Notes: a model not told the origin generated them from the sequence alone. DNA of 45,307 bases from Methylobacter sp. (GCF_004322395.1 NZ_SCTW01000131.1:1-45307), one strand, 5' to 3'; shown: positions 1 through 8,901, numbered from the stretch's first letter. Translations and numbers: made by a program.

Positions 1-170
1 GATTCCCGTGTCGTGTGACGCTCGTAGACTCTTTAATCATCGGTATGATAATGGACAATATTGAACGGTTGAGGTAAGGCTGTCAATGGCAAACAAAATT
101 GAGCTATTTTTCTAGGGAAGCAATGAACAAATCGCATTCAAGCCATAAACTGCCGGGCAAGTTAATTTTT
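1..170. other. Left-edge non-coding stretch
   Basis: I see no credible gene, RNA or strong repeat here. It lies beyond the C-terminal coding end of the decayed transposase on the minus strand and may include the IS end, but I could not identify a terminal inverted repeat. Confidence 0.3.
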
Positions 171-179
171 TAAAATCGC

Positions 180-537
180 TGTTTGTCAGCACTCAATAAT
201 CTGTTGTTTTTGAAGAACAACAGGCGCATTTTGCCCTCAGCTGCCGCCTGAGCAGGTAAAGATTTGCCGAGCCCACTGAGACAAGTTGACCTGCGATGCA
301 TTTTTCTCCAGACTGCCATAGCGGGTCTTTTCAAAGTCGAATTGTTATTTGATAATCCGGAACACGGGCTCGACCGAGGACTGTTTGCGGTTGCGCTTTT
401 CTGGCCGGACGATAAGTTATTGACGGATTGGCGTTTGTTATCATACCAGCGCATACCCAAACGTTGGACTCCATGCCTGTATTTATCACAGGTATAACCC
501 GCATCCGCAAAAATGAAGCGGCGTTTATTCGTAACAC
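180..537 (-). pseudogene. IS5/IS4-type transposase, C-terminal remnant
   Basis: Reading the minus strand in shifting frames gives a recognisable end of a DDE transposase. One frame has FADAGYTCDKYRHGVQRLGM (the DAGY aspartate region), and after a frameshift near position 415 another has PEKRNRKQSSVEPVFRIIK, which resembles the catalytic-glutamate region of IS5-family enzymes. A stop codon follows shortly after. The N-terminal two thirds are missing: similarity ends at about 537, just before the next gene. It is clearly non-functional. The exact IS family is not certain. Confidence 0.7.
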
Positions 538-564
538 TATCAGTTATAAATTAAAGAGGACTTT

Positions 565-912
565 ATGCCATATTTAAAATTAACAACCAATATTGCAATT
601 AGCAAAGAACAGTCGCCAAAACTATTAACTCAATTTTCGCAGCTGCTTGTCAAAGAAACCGGTAAACCTGAGCGTTATGTTATGGTTGAACTGGAGGGCG
701 GCAAAGACATGCTATTTGGAGGCAGCAATGAACCATTAGCTTATGTTGAGTGTAAGAGTATCGGTCTCAGCACTCAACAAGCTAAGTCGCTTTCGGCTTC
801 CATCCCCCAATTGTTGGCAAGTAGCTTACTGATTTCAGCGGAGCGTGTTTATATAGAGTTTAGCAACTGTCCAGGTAATTTTTGGGGCTGGAATGGTTCT
901 ACCTTTGGATAA
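565..912 (+). CDS. MIF-family tautomerase-like protein
   Basis: This 115-residue protein matches the macrophage migration inhibitory factor / phenylpyruvate tautomerase family in length and pattern. It has MPYLKL at the start with the proline that becomes the catalytic N-terminal base after Met removal, then TGKPERYVMVEL, a FGGSNEP segment, and a C-terminal WNGSTFG ending very like MIF (GWNNSTFA). Family members form trimers and tautomerise keto-enol substrates such as phenylpyruvate; the natural bacterial substrate is usually unknown. The ATG at 565 follows an AGAGGA ribosome site with good spacing. It stands alone next to an IS remnant, so its job cannot be inferred from context. The family call is firm; enzymatic activity is inferred from Pro-2. 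Confidence 0.85.
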   Translation: MPYLKLTTNIAISKEQSPKLLTQFSQLLVKETGKPERYVMVELEGGKDMLFGGSNEPLAYVECKSIGLSTQQAKSLSASIPQLLASSLLISAERVYIEFSNCPGNFWGWNGSTFG

Positions 913-1105
913 GCCGGTGGGCAACGTCTACTATCCATCAATAATGGTATAGTGCGTGAATGGTGAATAATCAGTGATGATTATTCTGAATGCCACCCAT
1001 TTTCCAAATAGTTCATAAATTTTAGTAGTTATTGAGTTAAGAAAATTCAGTGTGCCGGGCTTTAGGCGGTAGTAGGGCTATTTTTGATACTGGGACTTTT
1101 GAGAC

Positions 1106-1486
1106 TTATTCGGCAATTTTTATCAACCAGCCGCCGTTACCCTTACAATTACTTTGACCGTCTGCAGTAATCGCAATTCTGGCATATACACCTTTTAAGG
1201 ATTTTGGTAGCGTTCCACTTACTTGAAAACCCCCTTCATTTCTTGGAGTAACCTTGAGTGCAGTTGGCATTCCTTTTACTGCAACCTTGATGGTATTGGG
1301 AAAGGTGTTTGCAGAAGCTGAAAAAGAAAAGGATGCCCCCGCAGCAACTTCAGTATTTTCAGCTGGAACGAAATTGGTAAATTCAGGTTTGGCACAGGCT
1401 TTTGAACTACTGCTGCTACCGTAAGCCCACGAATTGTTAGTCACAATCATCAATACAAAAAACCATAAACAATTAAATATTTTCAT
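1106..1486 (-). CDS. Exported hypothetical protein
   Basis: A 126-residue product beginning MKIFNCLWFFVLMIV, a typical Sec signal peptide probably cleaved after NSWA. The mature part is rich in Ser/Ala/Thr with two cysteines (near KACAKP and QSNCKG) that could form a disulfide bridging most of the domain. The alternation of short hydrophobic stretches suggests a small beta-sandwich, perhaps an Ig- or cadherin-like fold, but I do not recognise a family. An upstream ATG two codons earlier exists; I chose the second ATG because the GAGG site lies 7 nt before it. Location is probably periplasmic or extracellular. Function unknown. Confidence 0.7.
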   Translation of the reverse strand: MKIFNCLWFFVLMIVTNNSWAYGSSSSSKACAKPEFTNFVPAENTEVAAGASFSFSASANTFPNTIKVAVKGMPTALKVTPRNEGGFQVSGTLPKSLKGVYARIAITADGQSNCKGNGGWLIKIAE

Positions 1487-1781
1487 TATCATGCCTCATC
1501 GTGTTGTAGTGGTTTTACCCATAATTTCTGCATCATTACATTAAAACAATTTATGTTCAAATCCAATAAGTTCAATGGTTGGAAGAATTGCTGAAAACAA
1601 AGGTCAATATTTATCATCTATTATTTACTACACCAAGGTAAACGGTAGCCGCCTGCTGAATCGGATATTCAACGTTAGTTCTCCGACCGTCCGCCGGATG
1701 ATAGTTAAACTCGAAAGTTTTAGGCTGAGTGCATTGGTTGATTGGCGGTCTGTTGAGCGAAAACTGCTTCATAATCCAGTT

Positions 1782-2219
1782 TTAACGATTTTCGACTTCC
1801 CAACCCTTGCAGGCCAAGGCAATGTGGTGCGGAACGGGACGGGCGCCGGTTCCGTATGAGCTCATGGTGCGTGTCGTCATGCCCAATGCTCGTGCCGCCT
1901 CGGCTAACGACAGGCCGTTACGCAGCCGCCAGGCTAGGAAAGTACGGGTGTCTTCGTCGGCGGCGGCTTGATACATAGCTTCCAGCCATAAAGTATCGGC
2001 TCCGATTTGAATATCGTGGTCTGTCCATTCAACCGTCCAACCTACGCTGTTGGTAAGCCGAACTTTGGAGAAAGCATCCGGGTCGCGCAGAGGCGAGAGG
2101 CCAGGTTTGGCGAATATGGCTTCACCTTTATCTACAGTCATTACGCTGCCGTTAATAAAGGTCATCTTTAGCTGATAATTCGGTAAAGGTTCAACCGCTG
2201 CTAAGCGGGGGCGTTTCAT
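1782..2219 (-). CDS. DUF2442 protein fused to a helix-turn-helix domain
   Basis: About 145 residues. The N-terminal ~80 residues (from MKRPRLAAVEPL, with NYQLKMTFINGSV and the DPDAFSKVRL segment) fit DUF2442. The C-terminal part, from about AWRLRNGLSLAEAARALGM through TTRTMSSYGTG, reads as a helix-turn-helix of the Cro/C1 sort. Its start lies inside the end of the upstream DUF4160 gene (overlap about 29 nt), so the two are translationally linked. DUF4160-DUF2442 neighbours are widespread and often described as toxin-antitoxin-like; the HTH fusion would suit an autoregulating partner. That role is inference. A longer start eight codons upstream is possible. Confidence 0.75.
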   Translation of the reverse strand: MKRPRLAAVEPLPNYQLKMTFINGSVMTVDKGEAIFAKPGLSPLRDPDAFSKVRLTNSVGWTVEWTDHDIQIGADTLWLEAMYQAAADEDTRTFLAWRLRNGLSLAEAARALGMTTRTMSSYGTGARPVPHHIALACKGWEVENR

Positions 2220-2442
2220 TGATACCACTATTCCATTCCTCAATCAATTTATCACGGTTTTCCGTAACCCACGCCATTACCTCTTTGCGCAATCCGCGCG
2301 GGAAGGTGCCGGTGCAGTTCAGGGTCTCCAGGTTAATCACTACATCAAAATTGCCTCCGACCAAGTGCGCATGCGCCGGCGGAGAGTCGTCTTCTCTTAT
2401 CTCAAGTCGGTATTTGTTGCGAAAGCGATGCTTCGTAGCCAT
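2191..2442 (-). CDS. DUF4160 domain protein
   Basis: 83 residues. The HRFRNKYRLEIREDDSPPAH segment followed by AHLVGGNFDVVINLETL and FPRGLRKEVMAWVTENRDKL matches the DUF4160 pattern of a PPxxH motif, a short beta hairpin, then a W-containing helix. It is the first gene of a two-gene unit with the overlapping DUF2442-HTH gene. A second, independent DUF4160/DUF2442 pair sits at 11164-11665. Biochemical function is not established for the family; small size and pairing suggest a toxin-antitoxin-type module, which I cannot show from sequence. Confidence 0.75.
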   Translation of the reverse strand: MATKHRFRNKYRLEIREDDSPPAHAHLVGGNFDVVINLETLNCTGTFPRGLRKEVMAWVTENRDKLIEEWNSGINETPPLSSG

Positions 2443-2718
2443 ATTGCAATGTTAGGGAATAATTCGAATATGTCAATTGCGTTGTCGTGAGAGGAACGAT
2501 TAAAAATACGTAAAGCTATTTTATTCCCCTTGGATTTAAAATCGGCTTGCAGTTTGCCAATCGTTTTGTGCCAGCCCAGCGTTGCTGGTGTCGAAACGTT
2601 GGATAACGAACAGATATTTTTATCTGCTTTGATAGCCTGAGCGCCCTGTTACTCAATTTTGATGTCCATCGCCTTGAATGAACGGCGCTAAGGGGCAGCA
2701 AAAACAAGGAGATTAGAT

Positions 2719-3948
2719 ATGAAAGCAGTAGTGTTTCACGCCATCGGCGACATACGATTAGATGACGTTCCTGAACCGAAAATACAAGACCGAACGGATG
2801 CGCTTGTACGCCTGACTTCATCGGCGATCTGCGGTACAGATTTGCACATGATCCGGGGCACGTTCTCAGGCATGGTGCCCGGCACGATCCTCGGTCATGA
2901 AGGCGTCGGCATCGTCGAAGAGGTTGGCAAGGATGTGCGCAACTTGCGGCCGGGAGACCGGGTTGTAATCCCTTCGACGATCTGCTGCGGATATTGTTCT
3001 TACTGCCGTGCGGGCTATCAAGCGCAGTGCGACAATACTAATCCGAATGGCCCAAGTGCGGGCACGTCATTTTTCGGCGGGCCCAAGGCATCGGGACCTA
3101 TTCAGGGTTTGCAAGCCGAATATGCCCGTATCCCGTTTGCACACGCCGGGCTGGTCAAGCTGCCTGAAGAGGTCACCGACGATCAGGCCATTATGTGCAG
3201 CGACATCTTCCCGACCGGGTACTTCGGTGCCGAACTGGCCGAGATCGAGGACGGCGACACGGTGGCAATCTTCGGTTGCGGTCCTGTCGGGCAGTTTACG
3301 ATTACCAGCGCGAAGTTAATGGGGGCTGGGCGTATCTTTGCGATTGACCGTGAAGCATCGCGTCTTAATATGGCTCAGGCGCAAGGTGCGGAGATTATCA
3401 ATTTCGATGAGGAAGACCCGACCGAAGTCATCAAGCGAATGACTGGCGGTATAGGAGCCGATCGCGCAATAGATGCTGTCGGAGTTGATGCTGTGACCGG
3501 GCATGCTGCACCGGTGGCTAAGCAGGACAAAGAGCAGTTCGAGCGGGAGCTTCAGCAAGTCGCGCCGGAGCAGCATCCCCAAGGCGCCAACTGGGTACCG
3601 GGCGATGCGCCGTCGCAAGCCTTAAGATGGGCGGTCGAGGGTTTGGCAAAGGCTGGCACGCTCTCGATCATCGGCGTCTATCCGCCAACTGCTCAGTCGT
3701 TCCCCATCGGCAAGGCGATGAGTAAAAACCTGACGATGCGGATGGGCAACGCCAATCACCGGCACTACATACCGCATCTTATTGATCTCGTGAAAAACAA
3801 CACGGTCGATCCTGAAAAAGTTCTGACGCAATGCGAACCTTTGACGAACGTGCTCGACGCTTACAAGGCATTCGACACACGGCAACCAGGTTGGGTCAAG
3901 GTCGAACTCAAGCCGGGCGCGCAAGCTGCTCGCCGGAAAGCAGCTTGA
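2719..3948 (+). CDS. Zinc-dependent alcohol/formaldehyde dehydrogenase-like protein
   Basis: 409 residues of the medium-chain dehydrogenase family. Catalytic zinc ligands are visible as C38 (SAICGTDLH) and H60-E61 (GHEGVG). The structural zinc set is C90, C93, C96 and C104. A Rossmann motif, FGCGPVGQF, lies near residue 190. The long insert after [12 protein letters not shown] and the overall pattern resemble the branch that includes glutathione-independent formaldehyde dehydrogenase and threonine dehydrogenase. It would oxidise an alcohol or aldehyde hydrate with NAD(P) in the cytoplasm; the substrate is not determined. AAGGAG lies just before the ATG. It is followed by a perfect palindrome and an SDR gene in the same direction; both are more GC-rich than the genes around them, which hints at joint transfer. 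Confidence 0.85.
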   Translation: MKAVVFHAIGDIRLDDVPEPKIQDRTDALVRLTSSAICGTDLHMIRGTFSGMVPGTILGHEGVGIVEEVGKDVRNLRPGDRVVIPSTICCGYCSYCRAGYQAQCDNTNPNGPSAGTSFFGGPKASGPIQGLQAEYARIPFAHAGLVKLPEEVTDDQAIMCSDIFPTGYFGAELAEIEDGDTVAIFGCGPVGQFTITSAKLMGAGRIFAIDREASRLNMAQAQGAEIINFDEEDPTEVIKRMTGGIGADRAIDAVGVDAVTGHAAPVAKQDKEQFERELQQVAPEQHPQGANWVPGDAPSQALRWAVEGLAKAGTLSIIGVYPPTAQSFPIGKAMSKNLTMRMGNANHRHYIPHLIDLVKNNTVDPEKVLTQCEPLTNVLDAYKAFDTRQPGWVKVELKPGAQAARRKAA

Positions 3949-3958
3949 GTCTAAAAGC

Positions 3959-3991
3959 AAACCTTCCAGGTTTTAAAAACCTGGAAGGTTT
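3959..3991. repeat. Perfect palindrome between ADH and SDR genes
   Basis: Arms AAACCTTCCAGGTTTT and its complement meet around a single central base, giving a near-continuous 33-bp palindrome that ends 19 nt before the SDR start codon. It looks like a mobile REP-type intergenic palindrome rather than a terminator, since no T-run follows. As mRNA it would form a strong hairpin upstream of the SDR ribosome site. Confidence 0.8.
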
Positions 3992-4010
3992 AACGCCAGG
4001 AGATCAAACT

Positions 4011-5048
4011 ATGAAACCAGACATTAAACCCAATGACATCGAACGTGAGCATACTAACCTATGCTCACGACGCCGGTTCGTCGGCGGTATGGCTACAGGT
4101 ATTATCGCAGCTTCTGCAACGCCGGTTCTCGGGCAGCAAGGGAACTCGCGGCAGACGCTCGACCAAACGGCCAAACAGAATCCGGTGACTCAGTATCCGA
4201 GGCCGCCTTTCCGGCGGCAATCTCAGGATTGGCCCGGTCTTGCAGGCAAAATGACTCCGCGCCCGGACCATGGCGAGACAAGTTACGAGGGCAACGGACG
4301 GCTTGCAGGCCGTAAGGCGTTGATCACCGGCGGCGACTCCGGCATCGGGCGTGCGGCAGCTATTGCCTATGCTCGCGAGGGAGCCGATGTCGCGATTAAC
4401 TATTTGCCCGCCGAAGAGCCGGATGCTATTGAGGTGATCCAGCTGATACGTGAGGCAGAGCGCAAAGCAGTCGCGCTTCCGGGCGATATACGCGACGAAA
4501 ACTTTTGCAAGCAACTGGTCGCCGATGCGGTGCGCGAACTCGGCGGCCTCGATATTCTGGTCAACAATGCGGCTAAACAGCATTCCGTCAATTCGATCCT
4601 TGATCTTACCACCGAGCAGTTCGATGCGACTTTTAAGACCAATCTCTACGCAATGTTTTGGATCACTAAAGCCGCGCTGCCGCATTTCACCGCAGGTGCG
4701 AGCATCATCAACACCTCATCGGTTCAGGCTTATAATCCGTCCGAGAACCTGCTCGACTACGCCCAGACCAAAGCGGCAATCGTGTCGTTTACTAAATCCC
4801 TCGCTAAGCAGCTTGGCGAGAAAGGCATCCGCGTCAACGCAGTCGCGCCCGGGCCGGTCTGGACGCCGCTTCAGGTCAGCGGAGGCCAACCGCCAAGTGC
4901 TTTGGAGAGTTTCGGTGAAAATACGCCGATGGGACGCCCCGGCCAACCGGCAGAGCTCGCCGCTGTTTATGTAACGCTGGCTTCACAAGAATCCAGTTAC
5001 GCCAGCGGGCAGGTGTATGGCGTGTCGGGCGGTAGCGGAAATCCTTAA
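4011..5048 (+). CDS. Tat-exported short-chain dehydrogenase/reductase
   Basis: 345 residues. The reading frame is open upstream, but ATG 4011 has AGGAG 8 nt ahead and starts a sensible protein. Residues ~20-45 carry a twin-arginine signal, SRRRFVGG followed by a hydrophobic run ending ATPVLGQQ, so the enzyme is predicted to be folded with its cofactor and exported. The SDR core has [10 protein letters not shown] (cofactor-binding glycine motif), NNAAKQH, the catalytic serine in NTSSVQ and the YAQTK catalytic Tyr/Lys, ending [11 protein letters not shown]. It resembles the YhxC/Gsp39-type SDRs, which are normally cytoplasmic; the Tat signal is the oddity. Substrate unknown. Probably co-transcribed with the zinc dehydrogenase. 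Confidence 0.85.
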   Translation: MKPDIKPNDIEREHTNLCSRRRFVGGMATGIIAASATPVLGQQGNSRQTLDQTAKQNPVTQYPRPPFRRQSQDWPGLAGKMTPRPDHGETSYEGNGRLAGRKALITGGDSGIGRAAAIAYAREGADVAINYLPAEEPDAIEVIQLIREAERKAVALPGDIRDENFCKQLVADAVRELGGLDILVNNAAKQHSVNSILDLTTEQFDATFKTNLYAMFWITKAALPHFTAGASIINTSSVQAYNPSENLLDYAQTKAAIVSFTKSLAKQLGEKGIRVNAVAPGPVWTPLQVSGGQPPSALESFGENTPMGRPGQPAELAAVYVTLASQESSYASGQVYGVSGGSGNP

Positions 5049-5260
5049 ACCGTGCATAAGCTGCTTCCGGCTAGGTAGTACTTGTCCTGCATATCAAGCA
5101 GAACAACTTATTCAAAGACCGGTATTGAGGGGCACGAAGGTGGGTTGTCTATAAAAAGGTGCGCGAGCTTTGCATGGCGACATCAATTGAAATCGGCACG
5201 CATCATATGCAATTAATCAATAAACATTAATTAAAACAAAAGGCTAGGTTAAGCTCTATA

Positions 5261-5293
5261 ATCGGCAAGAAAATCGGCAAAATCCGCAGAAAA
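5261..5293. repeat. Three short direct repeats upstream of fic
   Basis: Three imperfect copies of ATCGGCAAGAAA (ATCGGCAAGAAA, ATCGGCAAA, ATCCGCAGAAAA) lie in tandem just after a TATAAT hexamer at 5257-5262. They could be an operator for the downstream Fic gene. The promoter assignment is weak because I see no good -35 box. Confidence 0.4.
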
Positions 5294-5344
5294 TAGTATA
5301 CTTCATCTTATAAAAACAACATCTTGCGTAATTATAAGATCGGC

Positions 5345-6541
5345 ATGCCACTATCTATCGAAACACCTTACCGAATCGAGCCCTGCCTGCTTGAAAACAT
5401 CCCGATTGCAATTACAGACCTGATCGCGAATCTAACAGCGTCGTCGGAAAGACTCGGCGGCCGATTACATCCGCGTACAGCCGCCAGTCTGGCTGAGCTG
5501 GTTCGGATTATGAATTGCTATTACTCGAACCTTATCGAAGGACATCATACCAAACCAAGGGATATTGAACGGGCCTTGGCGGATGACCTGGAAAAAGATC
5601 AAGTGCGCCGTAACTTTCAAATCGAAGCGCGTGCCCATGTCAGCGTACAACAGACGATTGACCGGCTCTATGCGGCAGGGAATATGCCGGAACCGGCATC
5701 GACCGAGTTCTTATGCCGGTTGCACCGTGAATTTTACCGTGATGCCCCGGAAGCTATGCTTTGGGTAGACAATGGGGATCATGGTTTTCGAATGGAGCCG
5801 GGGGCGTTCCGTTCCTTGCCCGAACACAATGTTTCGGTCGGAAGGCATCTTCCGCCCAGCAGTGACCGTGTCGCCGAGTTTATGCGTTATTTCGAGCAAC
5901 GCTATCGCTTGGCTAATATGGGCAAGGGCGAGCGGATTATCGCCATGGCCGCATCGCATCATCGCCTGGCCTATATTCATCCATTTCCGGACGGCAACGG
6001 TCGCGTCAGCCGGTTAATGAGTCATGCAATGGGATTGGCAGCCGGCATTGGCGCATCAGGGCTTTGGTCGGTATCGCGCGGACTCGCTCGCGGCCTGGAA
6101 AGCCGGCAGGATTACAAAAACAAAATGGATTATGCCGATATGCCGAGACAAGGCGATTTGGACGGCCGTGGGAATTTATCCCAAAAGGCATTGATTGAAT
6201 TCATTCGCTGGTTTTTAGAGATATGCCTTGACCAGGTGGGTTTTATGGCGGGCCTATTCGAATTCGACCGATTGGCCGGGCGTCTTAAAGCCTACGTGGA
6301 AAGCCGGGCCTTAAAACCGGAGGCTTTTTATATTTTGGAAAGAGTGCTGATTCAGGGCGAGATGCCAAGAGGCGATGCCGAACGCGTTACCGGCTTGAAA
6401 GAGCGCAGTGCCCGCATGGTTCTTTCAAGCTTGATCAATGACGGAATATTAAAGTCTGAAACGCCTAAAGGGCCGGTATCGTTGCATTTTGGCAGTGAGT
6501 CGGTTGAGTTTTTGTTTCCGAGATTGTTTGCGGAAAATTAG
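5345..6541 (+). CDS. Fic family protein, class II (N-terminal inhibitory helix)
   Basis: About 398 residues from ATG 5345; a TTG seven codons upstream is an alternative start. The Fic core motif HPFPDGNGR lies near residue 212, complete with the catalytic His and the phosphate-binding loop. Near residue 61 the sequence SNLIEG fits the (S/T)xxxE(G/N) inhibitory motif, so the glutamate can obstruct ATP until relieved: a self-contained class II Fic. The C-terminal ~90 residues ([20 protein letters not shown]) form a winged-helix domain that may bind DNA. Most such enzymes AMPylate protein hydroxyls; targets are unknown. It heads the accessory cluster that continues with toxin-antitoxin and defence-type genes. 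Confidence 0.9.
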   Translation: MPLSIETPYRIEPCLLENIPIAITDLIANLTASSERLGGRLHPRTAASLAELVRIMNCYYSNLIEGHHTKPRDIERALADDLEKDQVRRNFQIEARAHVSVQQTIDRLYAAGNMPEPASTEFLCRLHREFYRDAPEAMLWVDNGDHGFRMEPGAFRSLPEHNVSVGRHLPPSSDRVAEFMRYFEQRYRLANMGKGERIIAMAASHHRLAYIHPFPDGNGRVSRLMSHAMGLAAGIGASGLWSVSRGLARGLESRQDYKNKMDYADMPRQGDLDGRGNLSQKALIEFIRWFLEICLDQVGFMAGLFEFDRLAGRLKAYVESRALKPEAFYILERVLIQGEMPRGDAERVTGLKERSARMVLSSLINDGILKSETPKGPVSLHFGSESVEFLFPRLFAEN

Positions 6542-6626
6542 GTTTTGGCTATCAATAATATGCTGGACTTAAGTGCTTGGGTTATGAAGTCATTACACTG
6601 GAACAGATAGCGAGGTTACTAAGATC

Positions 6627-6845
6627 ATGACAACTATATCCATCCGATTACCCGATGATATGGCGGAAAGACTCAAGGACATTGCCAAAGCGCGCGGCAT
6701 TAGTTTAAACAAGCTGATGTTTGAGTTATCCATACAAGCCTTGGCGGAAGAGGAAGCGAAGCAGCGATTCCTGGCAGCGCAATTGCGCGGCAATCCCAAG
6801 CGGGCAGCGCAATTGTTGGATGAGCTGGATGCGTTGGGGCTTTGA
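6627..6845 (+). CDS. Ribbon-helix-helix (CopG/Arc-type) protein
   Basis: 72 residues. MTTISIRLPDDMAERLKDIA is a classic ribbon followed by helix A, and RGISLNKLMFELSIQALAEE completes the ribbon-helix-helix DNA-binding fold. The charged C-terminal tail (LRGNPKRAAQLLDELDALGL) resembles toxin-binding tails of antitoxins. No toxin-sized gene follows before the next module at 6987, so it is either an orphan antitoxin, a regulator of the upstream fic gene, or a stand-alone repressor. ATG 6627 has a GAGG 11-12 nt upstream, a rather long spacing. Confidence 0.75.
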   Translation: MTTISIRLPDDMAERLKDIAKARGISLNKLMFELSIQALAEEEAKQRFLAAQLRGNPKRAAQLLDELDALGL

Positions 6846-6986
6846 AAGTTCGGAAAGAGCCATTTCGAAATAGCAAACCGCCAATCAACTTACAACGCCG
6901 ATTACAATCAGTCGAAGTTCTGGTGCTAATTTTTGGCTTGTTATGCATAGCACTAAGTGCTATAAATAATCAAAAAAGAGGGCGGT

Positions 6987-7382
6987 GTGGCAATCTATAA
7001 AACTCATTGGTTTGATCGTTGGGCAAAAAAGCAGGGCTTAAGCACACAGGCACTTTGCAAGGCTGTACGTGAAATGAGCGATGGCCTTTTTGAAGCTGAT
7101 TTAGGTGGCGGGCTTTTTAAAAAGCGGGTTGCACGCCAAGGTCAAGGCAAAAGCAGCGGCTTTCGGACCCTTGTTGCTACCAACAAGGGAAGCCGATGGA
7201 TTTTTGTCTTCGGTTTCTCAAAAAATGCCCGTAGCAACATCGACAAAGACGAGGAAGAGGCTTTGAAAAATCTTGCCGCGCACCTGTTATCGCTCTCGCC
7301 GCAAGCCATTGAAATAGCGCAGAGTGCAAATGAATTGATAGAGGTAAATTGTAATGAGAAAAACAAAGTCAGCGATACTTGA
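6987..7382 (+). CDS. RelE/HigB-type toxin
   Basis: 131 residues with GTG start behind an AAAAAGAGGGC ribosome site. The pattern (KTHWFDRWAKKQGLS, LGGGLFKKRVARQGQGKSSG, FRTLVATNKGSRWIFVFGFS, EALKNLAAHLL) fits the RelE-like HigB toxin family (Pfam PF06296, also DUF1044). It is predicted to be an mRNA interferase, probably ribosome-dependent. The antitoxin gene overlaps its 3' end by 29 nt, the usual toxin-first order of hig systems. The length is typical, and the basic cluster KKRVARQGQGK supports RNA binding. Confidence 0.85.
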   Translation: MAIYKTHWFDRWAKKQGLSTQALCKAVREMSDGLFEADLGGGLFKKRVARQGQGKSSGFRTLVATNKGSRWIFVFGFSKNARSNIDKDEEEALKNLAAHLLSLSPQAIEIAQSANELIEVNCNEKNKVSDT

Positions 7383-7668
7383 CGCCGTTCATGAAACAGC
7401 CAAGGGGCTTCATAATGCCGGTGTTATGGATCAAGTCACGATGCGGGAATTTGACCGGATGTGCCTGCCGCCGATAGAGCAATTGCGGCCGGAGGAAATC
7501 AAACAAATCCGCGAGGCTTCGCACGTAAGCCAAGCGGTATTTGCCGCGTTGTTAAACACCAGCGTATCAACCGTGCAAAAGTGGGAAATCGGCCAGAAAA
7601 GACCGACTGGAATCGCGCTCAAGCTGCTGCATTTGGTGCAGAAAAAGGGCTTGGAAGTCATTATTTAA
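7354..7668 (+). CDS. HigA/NadS-type HTH antitoxin
   Basis: 104 residues overlapping the toxin gene. The C-terminal half is an XRE-type helix-turn-helix: RPEEIKQIREASHVSQAVFA, then LLNTSVSTVQKWEIGQKRPT, ending in LKLLHLVQKKGLEVI. The N-terminal ~40 residues (ILDAVHETAKGLHNAG) probably contact the toxin. It should neutralise the RelE/HigB-like partner and autoregulate the pair. The call is firm from the motif and the overlapping arrangement. Confidence 0.85.
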   Translation: MRKTKSAILDAVHETAKGLHNAGVMDQVTMREFDRMCLPPIEQLRPEEIKQIREASHVSQAVFAALLNTSVSTVQKWEIGQKRPTGIALKLLHLVQKKGLEVII

Positions 7669-7800
7669 AGCTGCTTTGGCCGAGTTGAAGGCTCATTTAA
7701 AAGTTCATAAATGGGTCCAATGAATCCGTAGCTGAATAACAATCATCAGAAATTAAAAGCCATAATTTAAGTCTAAAACTTAGTAAATGAGAATTTAAAA

Positions 7801-8901
7801 ATGAACACTGAAGACATAAACACTGACAGCGAGGAAATTGAAGGTCTTGATAAAGATGAAGATGCCTCATTGGGTGATTACCCGATCGACACTCTGTTGA
7901 TCAGAAATGAGACACGAACAGTTCATGATGTGCTGCGTCGAATCAAGGCTGGTGCTTTTGTTATGGATCCAGACTTTCAGCGTGATTTTATATGGCCTGA
8001 TGATAAACAGAGTAAGCTTATCGAATCAGTGCTGATGCGGATTCCATTACCCGTGTTCTATCTTGGGGAAGATGATCACGGTCGAATGATTGTTGTGGAC
8101 GGCTTACAGCGGTTATCAACCTTTAATCGCTTTGTGAATAACGAACTCAAATTAAAACTGCCCAATCAATCTGAACTGGATAAAAAAGTATTTAAAGACC
8201 TTTCGCCTAAGTTTCAAAACCGTATCGAAGACTGTAATTTAATACTGTATGTCATTGATGCGAAAGTACCTGAGCGAGCACGTTTGGATATTTTCGAACG
8301 AGTTAATGGTGGGATTGCGCTGAGTCGTCAGCAAATGCGCAACTGTTTGTTCAATGGTAAAGCGACTAAATTTCTTAAGGAGGAGGCAGCGACAACGCTT
8401 TTCAAATCGGTAACCGGAGGCAGTCTTAACATTCAATCGATGCGCGACAGGGAATTTGTTAATCGATTTTGTGCATTTCGATTATTGTCTCTTGATTCCT
8501 ATAAAGATATGGATGAATGGCTTGCATTAGCGCTAAAAAAAATGAATAGCTTGGATGACGAGGCTCTAATCAAACTATCCAATGAATTTCAAAGCTCGCT
8601 ACAAAACAATTACTCTCTTTTTGGCGAACATTCTTTTCGTAAGCATTCTCCGAGACAAGATCGCCGTGGGGTTCTAAACGCGTCTCTATGGGATGTCATG
8701 ATTATAGGACTTGCGCAATTTTCTCATGAACAGGTTGTTAATCACGCTGAAGAACTTAAGCATCGTTTTTATGCGTTGATTAAAGAAGAGAAATTCGTCT
8801 GGGCGATTACTTATGGCCCAAACAGTCCTGATCGGGTGAAGTATCGTTTCAAAGTAACCCAAGAAATGTTTGCGGAGGTCTTTAATGCTCACTCGTCTTG
8901 A
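7801..8901 (+). CDS. DUF262 (GmrSD/ParB-like) protein, first gene of putative defence operon
   Basis: 366 residues. After an acidic ~30-residue leader, residues ~35-230 form a DUF262 domain: DPDFQRDFIWPDDKQSKLIE, PLPVFYLGED, then VVDGLQRLSTF around residue 100, the DGQQR-type signature of ParB/Srx-fold enzymes such as the GmrS half of GmrSD. FERVNGGIALSRQQMRNCLF is the other typical block. The family can hydrolyse nucleotides and often partners nucleases. No HNH/DUF1524 nuclease domain is visible at the C terminus. Its end overlaps the ATPase gene by 17 nt, so the two are translationally coupled. A role in anti-phage defence is inferred from domain content and surroundings. Confidence 0.85.
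   Translation: MNTEDINTDSEEIEGLDKDEDASLGDYPIDTLLIRNETRTVHDVLRRIKAGAFVMDPDFQRDFIWPDDKQSKLIESVLMRIPLPVFYLGEDDHGRMIVVDGLQRLSTFNRFVNNELKLKLPNQSELDKKVFKDLSPKFQNRIEDCNLILYVIDAKVPERARLDIFERVNGGIALSRQQMRNCLFNGKATKFLKEEAATTLFKSVTGGSLNIQSMRDREFVNRFCAFRLLSLDSYKDMDEWLALALKKMNSLDDEALIKLSNEFQSSLQNNYSLFGEHSFRKHSPRQDRRGVLNASLWDVMIIGLAQFSHEQVVNHAEELKHRFYALIKEEKFVWAITYGPNSPDRVKYRFKVTQEMFAEVFNAHSS

Noticed and set aside
1575-1859. Plus-strand open frame of ~94 codons upstream of and overlapping the DUF2442-HTH gene
   Set aside because: It overlaps the opposite-strand gene and has no clear ribosome site; the NVSSPTVRRMIVKLE stretch hints at an HTH but is too little to call a gene.
3959-3991. Palindrome as a rho-independent terminator of the zinc dehydrogenase
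   Set aside because: No T-run follows the stem, and the same-strand SDR starts 19 nt later, so a terminator reading is not supported.
4065-4685. 206-codon minus-strand open frame opposite the SDR
   Set aside because: A shadow of GC-rich coding sequence; the plus strand carries complete SDR motifs.
5261-5293. Direct repeats upstream of fic as a CRISPR array
   Set aside because: Units are only 9-12 bp and abut each other without spacers.
6627-7382. Ribbon-helix-helix gene as antitoxin of the RelE/HigB toxin
   Set aside because: The toxin has its own overlapping HTH antitoxin gene, and 141 nt separate it from the RHH gene.
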